Shown here: positions 1 to 8,562 of the stretch, piece after piece | How positions within the stretch are numbered: position 1 is the stretch's first letter | How the letters are laid out: each line of letters begins with the position of its first letter | NCBI RefSeq assembly: GCF_003569045.1 | Contig: NZ_BFCB01000003.1 | Coordinates: 1 to 64,000, forward strand | From: Aggregatilinea lenta | GTDB taxonomy: Bacteria; Chloroflexota; Anaerolineae; Aggregatilineales; Aggregatilineaceae | Length of the DNA stretch: 64,000 bases | Reading direction: 5' to 3' | Made by a program: the position numbers and the translations under genes | Notes under the pieces: model-generated | Seen by the model: the letters and a program-made list of their open reading frames with translations, nothing else | What the model was told of the DNA's origin: nothing | Database searches by the model: none

Positions 1-73
1 GGCTTATCCACCCGTGATACGGAGAAATTGGCGCTCTCGCAGTGCCCCCCTTCTTCTCGTAGGCAGCACCCTC

Positions 74-221
74 AAAGAGGCTGCTGTGTGTTGGTGGCTT
101 TGGCGGTGGGGGTCCACCCGGTCCCTTCTCGAACCCGGTCGTTAAGCCCACCCGCGCCGATGGTACTTGGAGCGTAGGCTCCTGGGAGAGTAGGTCGTCG
201 CCAACACTCACCAGCCTCTTT
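74..221 (+). other. 5S precursor processing stem
   Basis: Bases 74-94 and 201-221 form an inverted repeat of 21 positions with two mismatches, starting with AAAGAGGCTG on the left and ending with CAGCCTCTTT on the right. It extends the terminal helix of 5S rRNA by about 17 bp on each side, as expected for a precursor stem cut by RNase III or RNase M5-type enzymes. Pairing is seen directly; processing is inferred. Confidence 0.7.
91..206 (+). rRNA. rrf: 5S ribosomal RNA
   Basis: The segment has the typical 5S layout: complementary ends (TTGGTGGC and GTCGCCAAC), a central CCCGGTCGTTAAGCCCACC stretch matching the conserved CCGAACTCRGAAGTTAAGC region, and GATGGTACT followed by GGGAGAGTAGGTC near the 3' end. 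It is about 116 nt, the usual size. Ends are judged from pairing and may be off by a few bases. Bases 1-90 show no 23S 3' end that I can recognise and are probably the 23S-5S spacer. Confidence 0.93.
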
Positions 222-411
222 GCTTGCCCCCACCCCCTTTCGTTCAATCTGTAATCCAACCTCACCGGTTTCGTACAGCGCCCATTAATCGACGGTTATA
301 CCCGTTCCGGATGGTGTATACTCTGTTTGGGAACGCGATTGCGGCTCGATCGTTGAACGACAGCCGTGACGGCTAAATATGGGTTGGATAGCAGCGAACG
401 GGAGGTGACGT

Positions 412-3400
412 GTGGCGCGACGGATCACTCTAGGGGTGCTGCTGGCTGTGGGAGTTCTGCTTCTGGCCGGGTGTCGTGCCAGGCTCGACACGGTGGAGCT
501 GACCTCTACGCCGACCCAGGCGCCCACGTCCGTGGCAGCACAGCCTACGACGACTGCCACCACCCCGGCGTCCCCAACTGCACTCGCCACTGAAGCTGCC
601 GACACCGCTACACCGACCGCGCTCCCTCCAACCGAGACGCCGACTTCCCTGCCACCCACTGCCACCGCAACCGGCACGCCGACGCCCGAACCAACGGAAG
701 TCGCGGCGCTGCCGACGTACACGCCCTACCCCACCTATACGCCGTTCCCAACTTATACACAGCCGCCGACTGCGACCTTTACCGCAACGTCGACGTTCAC
801 TGCTACCCCGACGAACACGCTCTATCCGACCTATACGCCCTACCCGACCTACACCCAGCCCGCCACGCTGACGCCGAGCGCAACGCGGCCCCTGTCCACG
901 CCGATCGCGATCGTATCCTCGACGCCCAACGGCACGGCCACCGCGCAGATCGGCACATTGATCGCGGACGCCGTCAAGGGCACGTTGACCGCGCAGCCGA
1001 CGAATACGGCCACGCCAACTTTGACGCCCACCGCGACGTTGACGCCGTCTGCGACCCGGCCCATGTCCACACCGATCGCAATTATTTCCTCGACGCCGAC
1101 TCTCACGGCAAGCGCGACGCTAACGCCGTCCGCGACTTATACATCCAGTCCGTCGATTACGCCGACCGCAACGCGGCTCCCATCCACCCCGATCGTGATC
1201 ATTTCTTCGACGCCGAACGGCACGGCCACGGCGCACTTTGGGACGCAGGTGGCGCAGGCCGTCGAGGGTACGCTCACGGCGCAGCCGACGAGGACTGCCG
1301 CGCCGAGCTTCACGCCCAGTGCGACCCTGACGCCGTCCGCAACCTACACGCACACGCCAACCTTCGTGCCTTCGGCAACCCATACACCCAGTCCGTCGAT
1401 TACGCCGAGCGCAACGCGACTCCCATCCACCCCAATCGCGATCATTTCTTCGACGCCGAACGGCACGGCCACGGCACGTTTCGGGACGCAGGTGGCGCAG
1501 GCCGTCGAAGGTACGCTTACGGCGCAGCCGACGAGCACCGTTACTCCGTCTCTGACCGCTAGTGCGACGCTGATCCCGTCTGCTACTTATACGCGCACGC
1601 CGACCTTTGTGCCTTCGGCAACCTATACACCTAGCTCGACGATCACACCGTCTGCAACGCAGCCCACGGCCACCGCGATTGCCGTGGTGTCCGGCACGCC
1701 GAACGGCACGGCGACCGCGCAGATTGAGACGTTGATCGCGCAGGCGGTTGCAGGTACGCTGACCGCGCAGCCGACGGATACCCCGACGCCTACTTACACG
1801 CCGAGCGCGACGCTGACGCCCTACCCGACCTATACGCCCTATCCCACCTACACCATGCCGCCCACATTCGCCCCGACGGTTACGACGGCGATCATCGTCA
1901 TCACGTCGACGCCAAACCCAGCGGCCACGGCGCAGTTCGGTACGGCGGTGGCCCAGTCGGTGGCTGGCACGCTGACCGCACAGCCGACTCAAACGCGGGT
2001 TCCGTCGCTGACGCCGACGCGTACGCCCACTGTCACCCCGACGCAGCAGGCGCTGGGTTTGCCTGCCCTGACCGATACACGCGTCCCGCCGTCCCCCACA
2101 CGTACGGCCACACAGCAAGCGACCATGACGCTGGGCGCGCCGACCGGTGCCGTGACGCTTACGCCCGTCCCGACGCGCCTGTTTGTGCTGGAGGACTTCG
2201 GGCTGATCTTCGACTACCCGATCGGATGGGATATGCCGGAGCGCGCGACCGAGTATTCGGCGGTCGGCAGCCCGGACGGCGACGATCCTGACATGTTCAT
2301 CGTGTTCATGCGCGGCGATCCGGAGGATCTCGGCCAGGCGGAGCTTTCGGGCAGCGCCAATCCCGACGAAGCGCTGCACAACTTGTTCTACGGCATCGAC
2401 ATCGAGGTGACGCAGACAGACCGCTACGACGTGCGTGCCTGGGAGGCCGCTGGCCAGAGCGAGGGCATCGGCGTGCACTGCATACTGTTCGAGTATGGCG
2501 ACGAGTGGATCATCGTCGCCGGTGTTGCGCCCGTTGCGGACTTCGAGCAGTTCGAGGCGACGATCTTCACTCCGCTGGTGGCGTCGCTCACGATTCTCGA
2601 AAAGCCGGTGCTGCCAACGCCCACGCCGACCCTGACCGCGCTGCCGCTGAGTCCCACGCCGTCGGCGGCTGGCCCATCCCCGACCGTGCCCTCAACACCG
2701 GCGCGGCCCAGTCCCACTTATGTCGCGGCAGCCCCGTCGCCGACGTCGTCGATCCCCACGCCGCCGCCAACGCGCACTTCATCCACGCCGACGCAGCGCC
2801 CCAGCGTCACCTGGACGCCGCCCGTACTGACTCTTACGCCGAGCGGAACCGCGAATCTGCCCGCCACGGCGACGTCGATCATCCAGACGGCGACGGCGCA
2901 GGCCGCCGCGTCTATGCCGACGCTGAACGCGATGGCGTTGACGGGCACGCAGTTGGGCACCGAGCTGGCGATGCTGCCCTCGCCGACCTTCACCGTCACG
3001 CCAACATTCTTCGCATCGCAAGAACCGACCCGTACCCCCTCATTCACCCCGCTGGCCAGCCCGACGCGCACGCCTGACCTCGGCGCGACGGCCACGAGCT
3101 ATGTGAGCCGCGTTACGGCGACGGCGGCGGCACAGGTCACGGGCATTGGACACTACATCAACGCGAGCCTCGGCGTTGAGTTCGACGTGCCGGAGGGCTG
3201 GCGCCAGCCGTACGCGTTCTCGGACAATGCGCTGACCATGATGGACGATGGCGCGGAGATTTACCTCTACCGGGGCACGGACGCCTACTTCGCCGCGCAG
3301 TGGGGCATCCCGCCGGATGAAGACGATCCGCTGGCGGCGGCGCAGGCCGTGGCCGACGAGATCGCCGGCACGGTCGAGCCATACGACGACCTGGACCTAC

Positions 3401-4875
3401 CCGGCGCGCAGTTGATCGGGGAGCCGGGCGATCCGCGCGGCACGCTGATCTTCCTGGCGCTGGACGATGGCACGTGGCTGATCGTCTCGGCCAGCTTCCC
3501 CGAAGATGAGTTCGATGTGGCGCAGGCGGACGTACTCCAGCCGCTGCTGGACTCGCTGGCCGTCTCGGACTACCGCCCCGCGCCGCCCACGCTCACTCCG
3601 TCGCCAACCGCTTCGCCGACGCCGACGGTCTCCCCCACACCACAGCCCACCCGGACGCCCGTGCCCACCCTGACGCTGCTTGAGCTGGCGGACGGCACGC
3701 TAGCCCTGACCCCGATCGAGAATCCGCCTGCCGGGCTGCGTTACCTCGTGCCGGAGACCTGGATCCGCTTCTACCTTGAAGACGAAGAGGGCATACGGGG
3801 CGATGAACTTTACGCCGATCCTGAGGACCGTGACCGCGCCGAGCCGCTGTCGCCCACGCTGCGCGTCGTGCGGACCTGGGACACCGGCTTCGAGGCGGAA
3901 ACGCCGGAAGACTATGTGCGGGATCTTGGAAACCTCAACGCAGCCATCGAGCCGTACGAGGGTTTGGATTATCCTGCGGTGTGGTTTTATGACCGGGTGC
4001 AGGATGGCGACAGCGCAGATATGCTGGGTATTGCCTACTTCCTTCAGCTTGGCGATGACGACTGGCTGACCGTCTTGCTGTCTGCGCCGGGCTACACGCA
4101 GGACGACGTGGATGCGCTGGACGAGGGCCTGATGCGCCCGATCCTGGAGTCGTTCGAGGTGGTGGACGTGCAGACCGCGCCGTATGCGACGTGGACTCCT
4201 GGCGCGGCGACGCTGGTGCCGACCGCTGCCGCCAGCCCTGGCACGCCGACTTTGACACCATCGCCCAGCGCCAGTTCTGCTCCCACGCTGACCCCGTCGC
4301 CCAGCACCCTGCCGCCGACACGCACGCCGATTCTGATGACTGTGTCGCCTGGCCCGACTCGCCCCGTCACCGTGATCCAGGTGGACCTGGCCCGCTTCGA
4401 GAGCGAGGCGCTCGGCCTGGCGTTCGACGCGCCAGTTGGGTGGACGCTGGACACACCCGACGAGGCGTTCAGCATCGTTTTGATGTATTCGAACGCGGAG
4501 GACGTGGAGACGGGCATCCCGACCGCGCCCGCCGTCAGCGTGCTGCGCGGTGACGGCGACACGTTGGACCTGCACGACAGCGACACGCCGATCGAGGCGC
4601 TGGCCCTGATCCTCGGCGTGGACGCGGACGACGTCGAGCCGTACGACGCGCTGGACTTCCCTGCGGCCCGTTACGAGATCGACTCGGAGGGCCTGCTGTC
4701 GCAGTTGACGATGATCCGGCTTGCGCCGGACGATTGGGTTCTGGTGGTGCTGGCCGCGACCGACGCCGACACCCTCGCGCTCATGGACGAAATCGTGGGC
4801 GTGCCGCTGCTGCGCTCGCTGACGCTGTACGAGCCGCCTCCCGCGACGGCGGAGGCTACCGAGGACACAGGCTGA
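412..4875 (+). CDS. Giant TPT-rich lipoprotein with four repeated C-terminal domains
   Basis: The 1487-aa product begins at GTG 412, with GGAGGTGA at 401-408 as ribosome site. The N-terminus is a lipoprotein signal (hydrophobic run, then LLAGC), so it should be anchored outside the membrane at Cys21. Residues 25-580 are Thr/Pro/Ser/Ala linker holding a roughly 37-aa cassette (STPIAIISSTPNGTATA, then GTLTAQPT) in about five full and one truncated copies. Four related globular domains follow at about 590-733, 911-1053, 1096-1253 and 1323-1476. Each starts with a [GL]xxFDxPxGW-like motif and ends in a W[LI]xV strand before more TPT linker. The domain resembles PsbP-like or stress-type lipoprotein modules of Chloroflexota, but I cannot name it firmly. 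A surface-displayed role is inferred; ligand unknown. Confidence 0.88.
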   Translation: MARRITLGVLLAVGVLLLAGCRARLDTVELTSTPTQAPTSVAAQPTTTATTPASPTALATEAADTATPTALPPTETPTSLPPTATATGTPTPEPTEVAALPTYTPYPTYTPFPTYTQPPTATFTATSTFTATPTNTLYPTYTPYPTYTQPATLTPSATRPLSTPIAIVSSTPNGTATAQIGTLIADAVKGTLTAQPTNTATPTLTPTATLTPSATRPMSTPIAIISSTPTLTASATLTPSATYTSSPSITPTATRLPSTPIVIISSTPNGTATAHFGTQVAQAVEGTLTAQPTRTAAPSFTPSATLTPSATYTHTPTFVPSATHTPSPSITPSATRLPSTPIAIISSTPNGTATARFGTQVAQAVEGTLTAQPTSTVTPSLTASATLIPSATYTRTPTFVPSATYTPSSTITPSATQPTATAIAVVSGTPNGTATAQIETLIAQAVAGTLTAQPTDTPTPTYTPSATLTPYPTYTPYPTYTMPPTFAPTVTTAIIVITSTPNPAATAQFGTAVAQSVAGTLTAQPTQTRVPSLTPTRTPTVTPTQQALGLPALTDTRVPPSPTRTATQQATMTLGAPTGAVTLTPVPTRLFVLEDFGLIFDYPIGWDMPERATEYSAVGSPDGDDPDMFIVFMRGDPEDLGQAELSGSANPDEALHNLFYGIDIEVTQTDRYDVRAWEAAGQSEGIGVHCILFEYGDEWIIVAGVAPVADFEQFEATIFTPLVASLTILEKPVLPTPTPTLTALPLSPTPSAAGPSPTVPSTPARPSPTYVAAAPSPTSSIPTPPPTRTSSTPTQRPSVTWTPPVLTLTPSGTANLPATATSIIQTATAQAAASMPTLNAMALTGTQLGTELAMLPSPTFTVTPTFFASQEPTRTPSFTPLASPTRTPDLGATATSYVSRVTATAAAQVTGIGHYINASLGVEFDVPEGWRQPYAFSDNALTMMDDGAEIYLYRGTDAYFAAQWGIPPDEDDPLAAAQAVADEIAGTVEPYDDLDLPGAQLIGEPGDPRGTLIFLALDDGTWLIVSASFPEDEFDVAQADVLQPLLDSLAVSDYRPAPPTLTPSPTASPTPTVSPTPQPTRTPVPTLTLLELADGTLALTPIENPPAGLRYLVPETWIRFYLEDEEGIRGDELYADPEDRDRAEPLSPTLRVVRTWDTGFEAETPEDYVRDLGNLNAAIEPYEGLDYPAVWFYDRVQDGDSADMLGIAYFLQLGDDDWLTVLLSAPGYTQDDVDALDEGLMRPILESFEVVDVQTAPYATWTPGAATLVPTAAASPGTPTLTPSPSASSAPTLTPSPSTLPPTRTPILMTVSPGPTRPVTVIQVDLARFESEALGLAFDAPVGWTLDTPDEAFSIVLMYSNAEDVETGIPTAPAVSVLRGDGDTLDLHDSDTPIEALALILGVDADDVEPYDALDFPAARYEIDSEGLLSQLTMIRLAPDDWVLVVLAATDADTLALMDEIVGVPLLRSLTLYEPPPATAEATEDTG
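895..1990 (+). repeat. In-gene tandem cassette array (about 111 bp unit, spaced)
   Basis: Within the lipoprotein gene a cassette coding for STPIAIxSSTPNGTATA plus an 18-20-residue tail ending GTLTAQPT recurs near 895, 1180, 1424, 1660 and 1881, with a truncated copy near 1068. Copies at 1180 and 1424 are nearly identical at DNA level. TPT linker of variable length separates them. The pattern fits expansion by unequal recombination. Confidence 0.8.
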
Positions 4876-5064
4876 TCGCCGGATCTGACACGGTTGGTAA
4901 GCTTCCGCGCGACACATCGATCATTCCTCTCTTACACGGTACAATTCGGGGTTACCATGCACGGAAGACTCGCTGGCGCTCCGGCGGATCTTTTTGCGCC
5001 TCCACCCGTTTGCGCTATCGCCGTGCGGCCTGGGCGGATAGCTGCCTTATGTCAGGAGTAATCT

Positions 5065-5961
5065 GTGACTGCACCGTTGGATTTTCTCAGTAACCCGCCA
5101 GCCATTGTGACAGACGCCGCGTGCGATCTGCCCCCGGCATGGTTTGAACAGTACGACATTCACGTTGCGCCGCTCAAGATTCTGTTTGGTGAAGAAAGCT
5201 TCCGCAGCGGGGTCGATATCACGCACGCGGAATTCTATGAGCGGTTGGCGCGCAAAGACGTACATCCTACAACGACGCAGCCTACGGTCAACGATTTTGT
5301 CGAAATTTACACCCCCCTGCTGGAACGGCGCGTGCCGGTGCTGTCGATCCACATCAGCGAGGGGTTGAGCGGCACGGTCAACGTGGCGCGTTTGGCCGCC
5401 CAGCAGATGCCGCCCGGTGCGGTGACCGTCTGGGACAGCGGCACCCTGTCGTCGGCGCTGGGGCTTCACGTCATGATGGCGGCGCGGGCTGCGCGTGCGG
5501 GACAATCTGTCGAGGCTATTCTGCCGCTGCTCAAGCTGACGCACGAGCAGGTCGACCTGCTGTTCACGGTCGGGGATTTGTCGTACCTGCATCGCGGCGG
5601 GCGCATCGGCTCCGTGCGCTACCAGATTGGTCAGGTGCTGCATATCAAGCCGATCATTACCGTCAGCAAAGAGGGCGACACGGCGGGCACGTACGTCTCG
5701 AAAGGCCGCGCGCGCAGCATGAGCAAGGCGATTGACCAGTTCGTGGAGATTGTCGCCGGGGTTGTGGGCGAGGGCAATAAGCTGCGCGCTATTTCGTTGT
5801 ATGGCGACGACGACACGCTGGCGACCCAGCTCAACGCCGCGCTGGCGCAGCGCTTCGACTGCGTGACGCTGGACAAGCTTCCGACTGCGCCGGTGCTCGG
5901 CGTGCACGTCGGGCCGGAAGCGCTCGGCCTCGGTTTTGCCGGAGGCGACTGGCCGTTTTAG
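5065..5961 (+). CDS. DegV family protein (fatty-acid-binding, FakB-like)
   Basis: The 298-aa product has the DegV family order: VTDAACDLP at about 14-22, a TTTQPT segment near 70, SIHISEGLSGT near 95, VWDSGTLSSALG near 125 and GDLSYLHRGGRIG near 170. DegV/FakB proteins bind a fatty acid and present it to the FakA kinase; no fakA gene is in view, so the partner is unknown. It starts at GTG 5065 with AGGAG at 5054-5058. Length is normal. It probably has its own transcription unit, since 189 bp separate it from the lipoprotein gene. Confidence 0.9.
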   Translation: MTAPLDFLSNPPAIVTDAACDLPPAWFEQYDIHVAPLKILFGEESFRSGVDITHAEFYERLARKDVHPTTTQPTVNDFVEIYTPLLERRVPVLSIHISEGLSGTVNVARLAAQQMPPGAVTVWDSGTLSSALGLHVMMAARAARAGQSVEAILPLLKLTHEQVDLLFTVGDLSYLHRGGRIGSVRYQIGQVLHIKPIITVSKEGDTAGTYVSKGRARSMSKAIDQFVEIVAGVVGEGNKLRAISLYGDDDTLATQLNAALAQRFDCVTLDKLPTAPVLGVHVGPEALGLGFAGGDWPF

Positions 5962-6117
5962 CGGCGTGGTATGGACGCCCTGACCGGGCGGACGCGCAAA
6001 GCTCATAACACGCTCTTGTGTCGCGCGGACGCTGGCCGCCCGCCCGACTTGCTTTGCAAGCCTGGGAACGGATGATAAGATAAAGACACGAGGCATCACA
6101 GGTAGGAGGCCGCTTCA

Positions 6118-6402
6118 ATGAGCATGGAACTTCCGGTGACCCCAGGCGCTGCCCCCGACGCTCCTGTCGAGGATCGGCTGGCGAGCCTGATTGAGAACCT
6201 CTCGTCCTACATCGAGTTCTATCACGGCGGATCGGTCAAGCTGATCCGGTTCGACGGCAAGGTCGCGCAGGTTGAGTTCGGCGGCGCGTGCGAGGGCTGC
6301 CCGCTCTCGCTGAACACCTTGCACGGCTGGATCGCCGGGACGATTCGCCAGTTCTTCCCCGACATCGTGATTGAGGAAGCTCCGGTCGTTTCCGGCGGTT
6401 AG
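6118..6402 (+). CDS. NifU-like C-terminal domain Fe-S protein
   Basis: This 94-aa protein is a single NifU C-terminal (Nfu-type) domain. The GACEGCPLS segment holds the CxxC pair that bridges a labile [4Fe-4S] cluster between two monomers. Known members carry or deliver clusters to apo-enzymes. The ATG at 6118 follows AGGAGG at 6104-6109. A possible promoter (TTGCAA near 6054, TAAGAT near 6076) lies upstream but is weak. The gene stands alone and ends in a strong terminator. Confidence 0.88.
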   Translation: MSMELPVTPGAAPDAPVEDRLASLIENLSSYIEFYHGGSVKLIRFDGKVAQVEFGGACEGCPLSLNTLHGWIAGTIRQFFPDIVIEEAPVVSGG

Positions 6403-6427
6403 ACTGCTCGATTTTCGTGCCTGGCAA

Positions 6428-6457
6428 ACGCTCTGCCACTGGCAGGGCGTTTTTTTT
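6428..6457 (+). terminator. Intrinsic terminator after NifU-like gene
   Basis: A 10-bp stem (ACGCTCTGCC with GGCAGGGCGT, one G-T pair) with a 3-base loop is followed by eight T. It ends 35 bases before the EamA start, so the transporter needs its own promoter or readthrough. Confidence 0.9.
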
Positions 6458-6491
6458 GGTTGGATGCCTGCGGTAAGGAGCGCCCCGCGCA

Positions 6492-7409
6492 ATGAAAAAC
6501 TGGCTTTTCTTCGGCCTGCTGGGAGTGATCTGGGGATCGTCGTTTTTGCTGATCAAGGTCGCGGTGGACGACCTGACGCCGCTGCCGCTGGTGACCATCC
6601 GCATCGGGCTGGCGGCGCTGTTCATGGCCGCGTTCCTGGCGCTGACGCACCGGCATTGGCCGCAGAACCGGCGCGAGCGTGCGGCGCTGATCTTCGTGGG
6701 TGTGATGAATACCGCCGTGCCGTTCTCTTTGATCACGTGGGGCGAAAAGGATATCGACAGCGGGCTGGCGACGGTGCTCAACGCCACGACGCCGCTGTTC
6801 ACGCTGGTCATCGCCCACCTGGCGCTGGCCGACGAGCGCATCATACCGCAGAAGCTGCTTGGCCTGTTGGCCGGGTTCGGGGGGGTCGCCCTGCTCGCCA
6901 GCCGCAGCGCGGAATCGATCAGCCCCAACCCCGTCAGCGGGCAGGTCGCGGTGCTGGTCGCCTCGGCGAGTTACGCCATGTCGGCGGTGGTCATTCGCCG
7001 CTATTTGCGCGGCGTGGAGCCGATCACCATCGCGGGCGGATCGCTGATTGTCGGCGCGCTGGTGATGGTTGTCGTCACGCCGCTGGCGGTGCCCTTGCCG
7101 GATCTGGACAGCATTGGCACGCAGACGGTGCTGGCGGTGCTCACGCTGGCGCTGTTGAACACGGTGGTGGCCTACTTCCTGTTCTACCACCTGATCGACG
7201 TGTGGGGCGCGACGCGCACGACGCTGGTCACGTACGTGATGCCGCCCATCGGGCTGACGTTGGGCGCGATCTTCCTCGACGAGACGGTGGACTGGAAGAT
7301 CGTCGCGGGTGCGGCGCTGATCCTGGCCGGGATCGTAGCCGCCAACTGGCACAAGCGCACGCCTGCGCCGCCGTCGCCTGTCGCGGCGCGGTCCGCTGGC
7401 ACGGACTGA
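6492..7409 (+). CDS. EamA/DMT family transporter
   Basis: The 305-aa protein has about ten hydrophobic helices arranged as two EamA repeats. The first has the hallmark start FFGLLGVIWGSSFLLIKVA; the second begins near residue 150 at SGQVAVLVASASYAMSAVV. Family members move small metabolites such as amino acids across the inner membrane; the substrate cannot be told from sequence. The tail TPAPPSPVAARS is short and hydrophilic. It is followed after 13 bases by the next gene, so the two are probably co-transcribed. Confidence 0.92.
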   Translation: MKNWLFFGLLGVIWGSSFLLIKVAVDDLTPLPLVTIRIGLAALFMAAFLALTHRHWPQNRRERAALIFVGVMNTAVPFSLITWGEKDIDSGLATVLNATTPLFTLVIAHLALADERIIPQKLLGLLAGFGGVALLASRSAESISPNPVSGQVAVLVASASYAMSAVVIRRYLRGVEPITIAGGSLIVGALVMVVVTPLAVPLPDLDSIGTQTVLAVLTLALLNTVVAYFLFYHLIDVWGATRTTLVTYVMPPIGLTLGAIFLDETVDWKIVAGAALILAGIVAANWHKRTPAPPSPVAARSAGTD

Positions 7410-7422
7410 AGGGGCGGATCGC

Positions 7423-8280
7423 ATGGCCGGAATCATCGTGGGACTGTTTGGCGCAGCGGCGACCTGGGGCGCGATCGCGGCGGTGCGCGAAGGCCGCCGT
7501 CACGGGGCGGCGCAAACGCTGATCGACCGGCTTCAGGAGGCGGACCCGGCCTGCACCTGTTTTTATGTCGGGGCGGGGCGCGCCTCGGTCGAGACGATCA
7601 ACGGCGCGCGGTCCCGGCGGGAGCCGTTTGTCATCGCGCTCAGTCCGTCGCGCGTGGGGCTGTACCCGCTGAACCCCGATCTGCCGCCGCGCGTCGAGTT
7701 CGCCCCTGCCGAGCTGCGCTGGTTCGGGCGTCCGAAGAAATATTCGCCCAATACCAACGAGATCTGGCTGCACGTCGAGCATGCGGGTGGCTGGCAGCGG
7801 TTGGTGCTGCGTCTGCCCCGCGCCCAGATGCAGGCGCTCGTTCGCGCGCTGAAGGGGGTTGCCACGCCGGAGCAGGTCACCGCCTACCGCCGCCGCCGCC
7901 CGTACATCCACGCGGGTCCGCTGTTCGCTGCGCCCGCCGCGCAGGATATGCTCGGCGCGTGGGTGCTCGGCGCGCCGGGCAGCCTCTACCTGACGCCGTC
8001 GCATCTCGTCGTGCTGGACGGGACGGCGGTGCGGCGCACGATCGCGCTGGAGCGGGTGCAGAAGATCGCGGCGGTGCGGCGGCTGGATCAACCCGGCACG
8101 GCGGGATTGGTGCGCTTTGAGGCGGACGGCGAGCAGCTCGCGTTCGCGCTGGAGGACCACGACACGTTCGCGGAGGCGCTGGCCGAGGCCGCGCGGCGTA
8201 CGCTCGAAGACCCGGTGCAGTGGCAGCGCAAAAAGAAAAAGCCGGACGCGCTCGACGCCCTGGACGACGAGGACGAGTAG
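7423..8280 (+). CDS. Membrane-anchored protein with two PH-like modules
   Basis: The 285-aa product is not one I recognise by name. Residues 1-22 form a hydrophobic N-terminal segment, followed by a soluble region. Two segments look like duplicated beta-rich modules with a closing helix, as in bacterial PH-like folds: about 35-145 (ending in a PRAQMQALVRALKG helix) and about 160-265 (ending DTFAEALAEAARRTL). The tail is strongly charged, with KKKKP and EDE runs. It starts 13 bases after the EamA stop and probably shares its operon. The PH-like reading is inference from predicted strand-helix pattern. Confidence 0.75.
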   Translation: MAGIIVGLFGAAATWGAIAAVREGRRHGAAQTLIDRLQEADPACTCFYVGAGRASVETINGARSRREPFVIALSPSRVGLYPLNPDLPPRVEFAPAELRWFGRPKKYSPNTNEIWLHVEHAGGWQRLVLRLPRAQMQALVRALKGVATPEQVTAYRRRRPYIHAGPLFAAPAAQDMLGAWVLGAPGSLYLTPSHLVVLDGTAVRRTIALERVQKIAAVRRLDQPGTAGLVRFEADGEQLAFALEDHDTFAEALAEAARRTLEDPVQWQRKKKKPDALDALDDEDE

Positions 8281-8320
8281 AGGCCATTTAGATTTTTGAG
8301 CGAGATAAGGTTCGGCAAGA

Positions 8321-8379
8321 GAAACCTCACCCCACTCGCTTTCGCTCGTTTCCCCTCTCCAATCCGATTGGAGGGGGGT
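8321..8379. repeat. Dispersed repeat family A (full copy)
   Basis: This intergenic stretch holds ACCTCACCCCACTCGC, CTCGTTTCCCCTCTCC and the palindrome TCCAATCCGATTGGA followed by a G run. Read on the minus strand it matches 58138-58198 over about 60 bases. Shorter relatives sit at 14008-14052, 21912-21955, 29399-29439 and 60094-60110. The rest of the 8281-8562 gap shows nothing else clear. Confidence 0.8.
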
Positions 8380-8562
8380 CCACTACAGTGCTCTTGACAT
8401 AACACCGATTTGGCCGGTACCGGCACAAAAGTGCAGAAAGCTCTAGCCACGCTTTCTCCGCCCTGCCCGCCCACCGGCGGGCAAGCGTATTGCGCATTTC
8501 CTCCGCTAAACGCGTATATTCCCTAAAGGGAGTTGTACCTGGTAACGTGTGGAGGATCCCGA

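Noticed and set aside
895-1990. Cassette array as a CRISPR
   Set aside because: Repeats are in frame within a signal-bearing gene, of unequal spacing, and code for TPT-type linker.
1120-2478. Long minus-strand open frame opposite the TPT lipoprotein
   Set aside because: It is rich in Arg/Gly/His with no domain, and mirrors the codon periodicity of the real gene.
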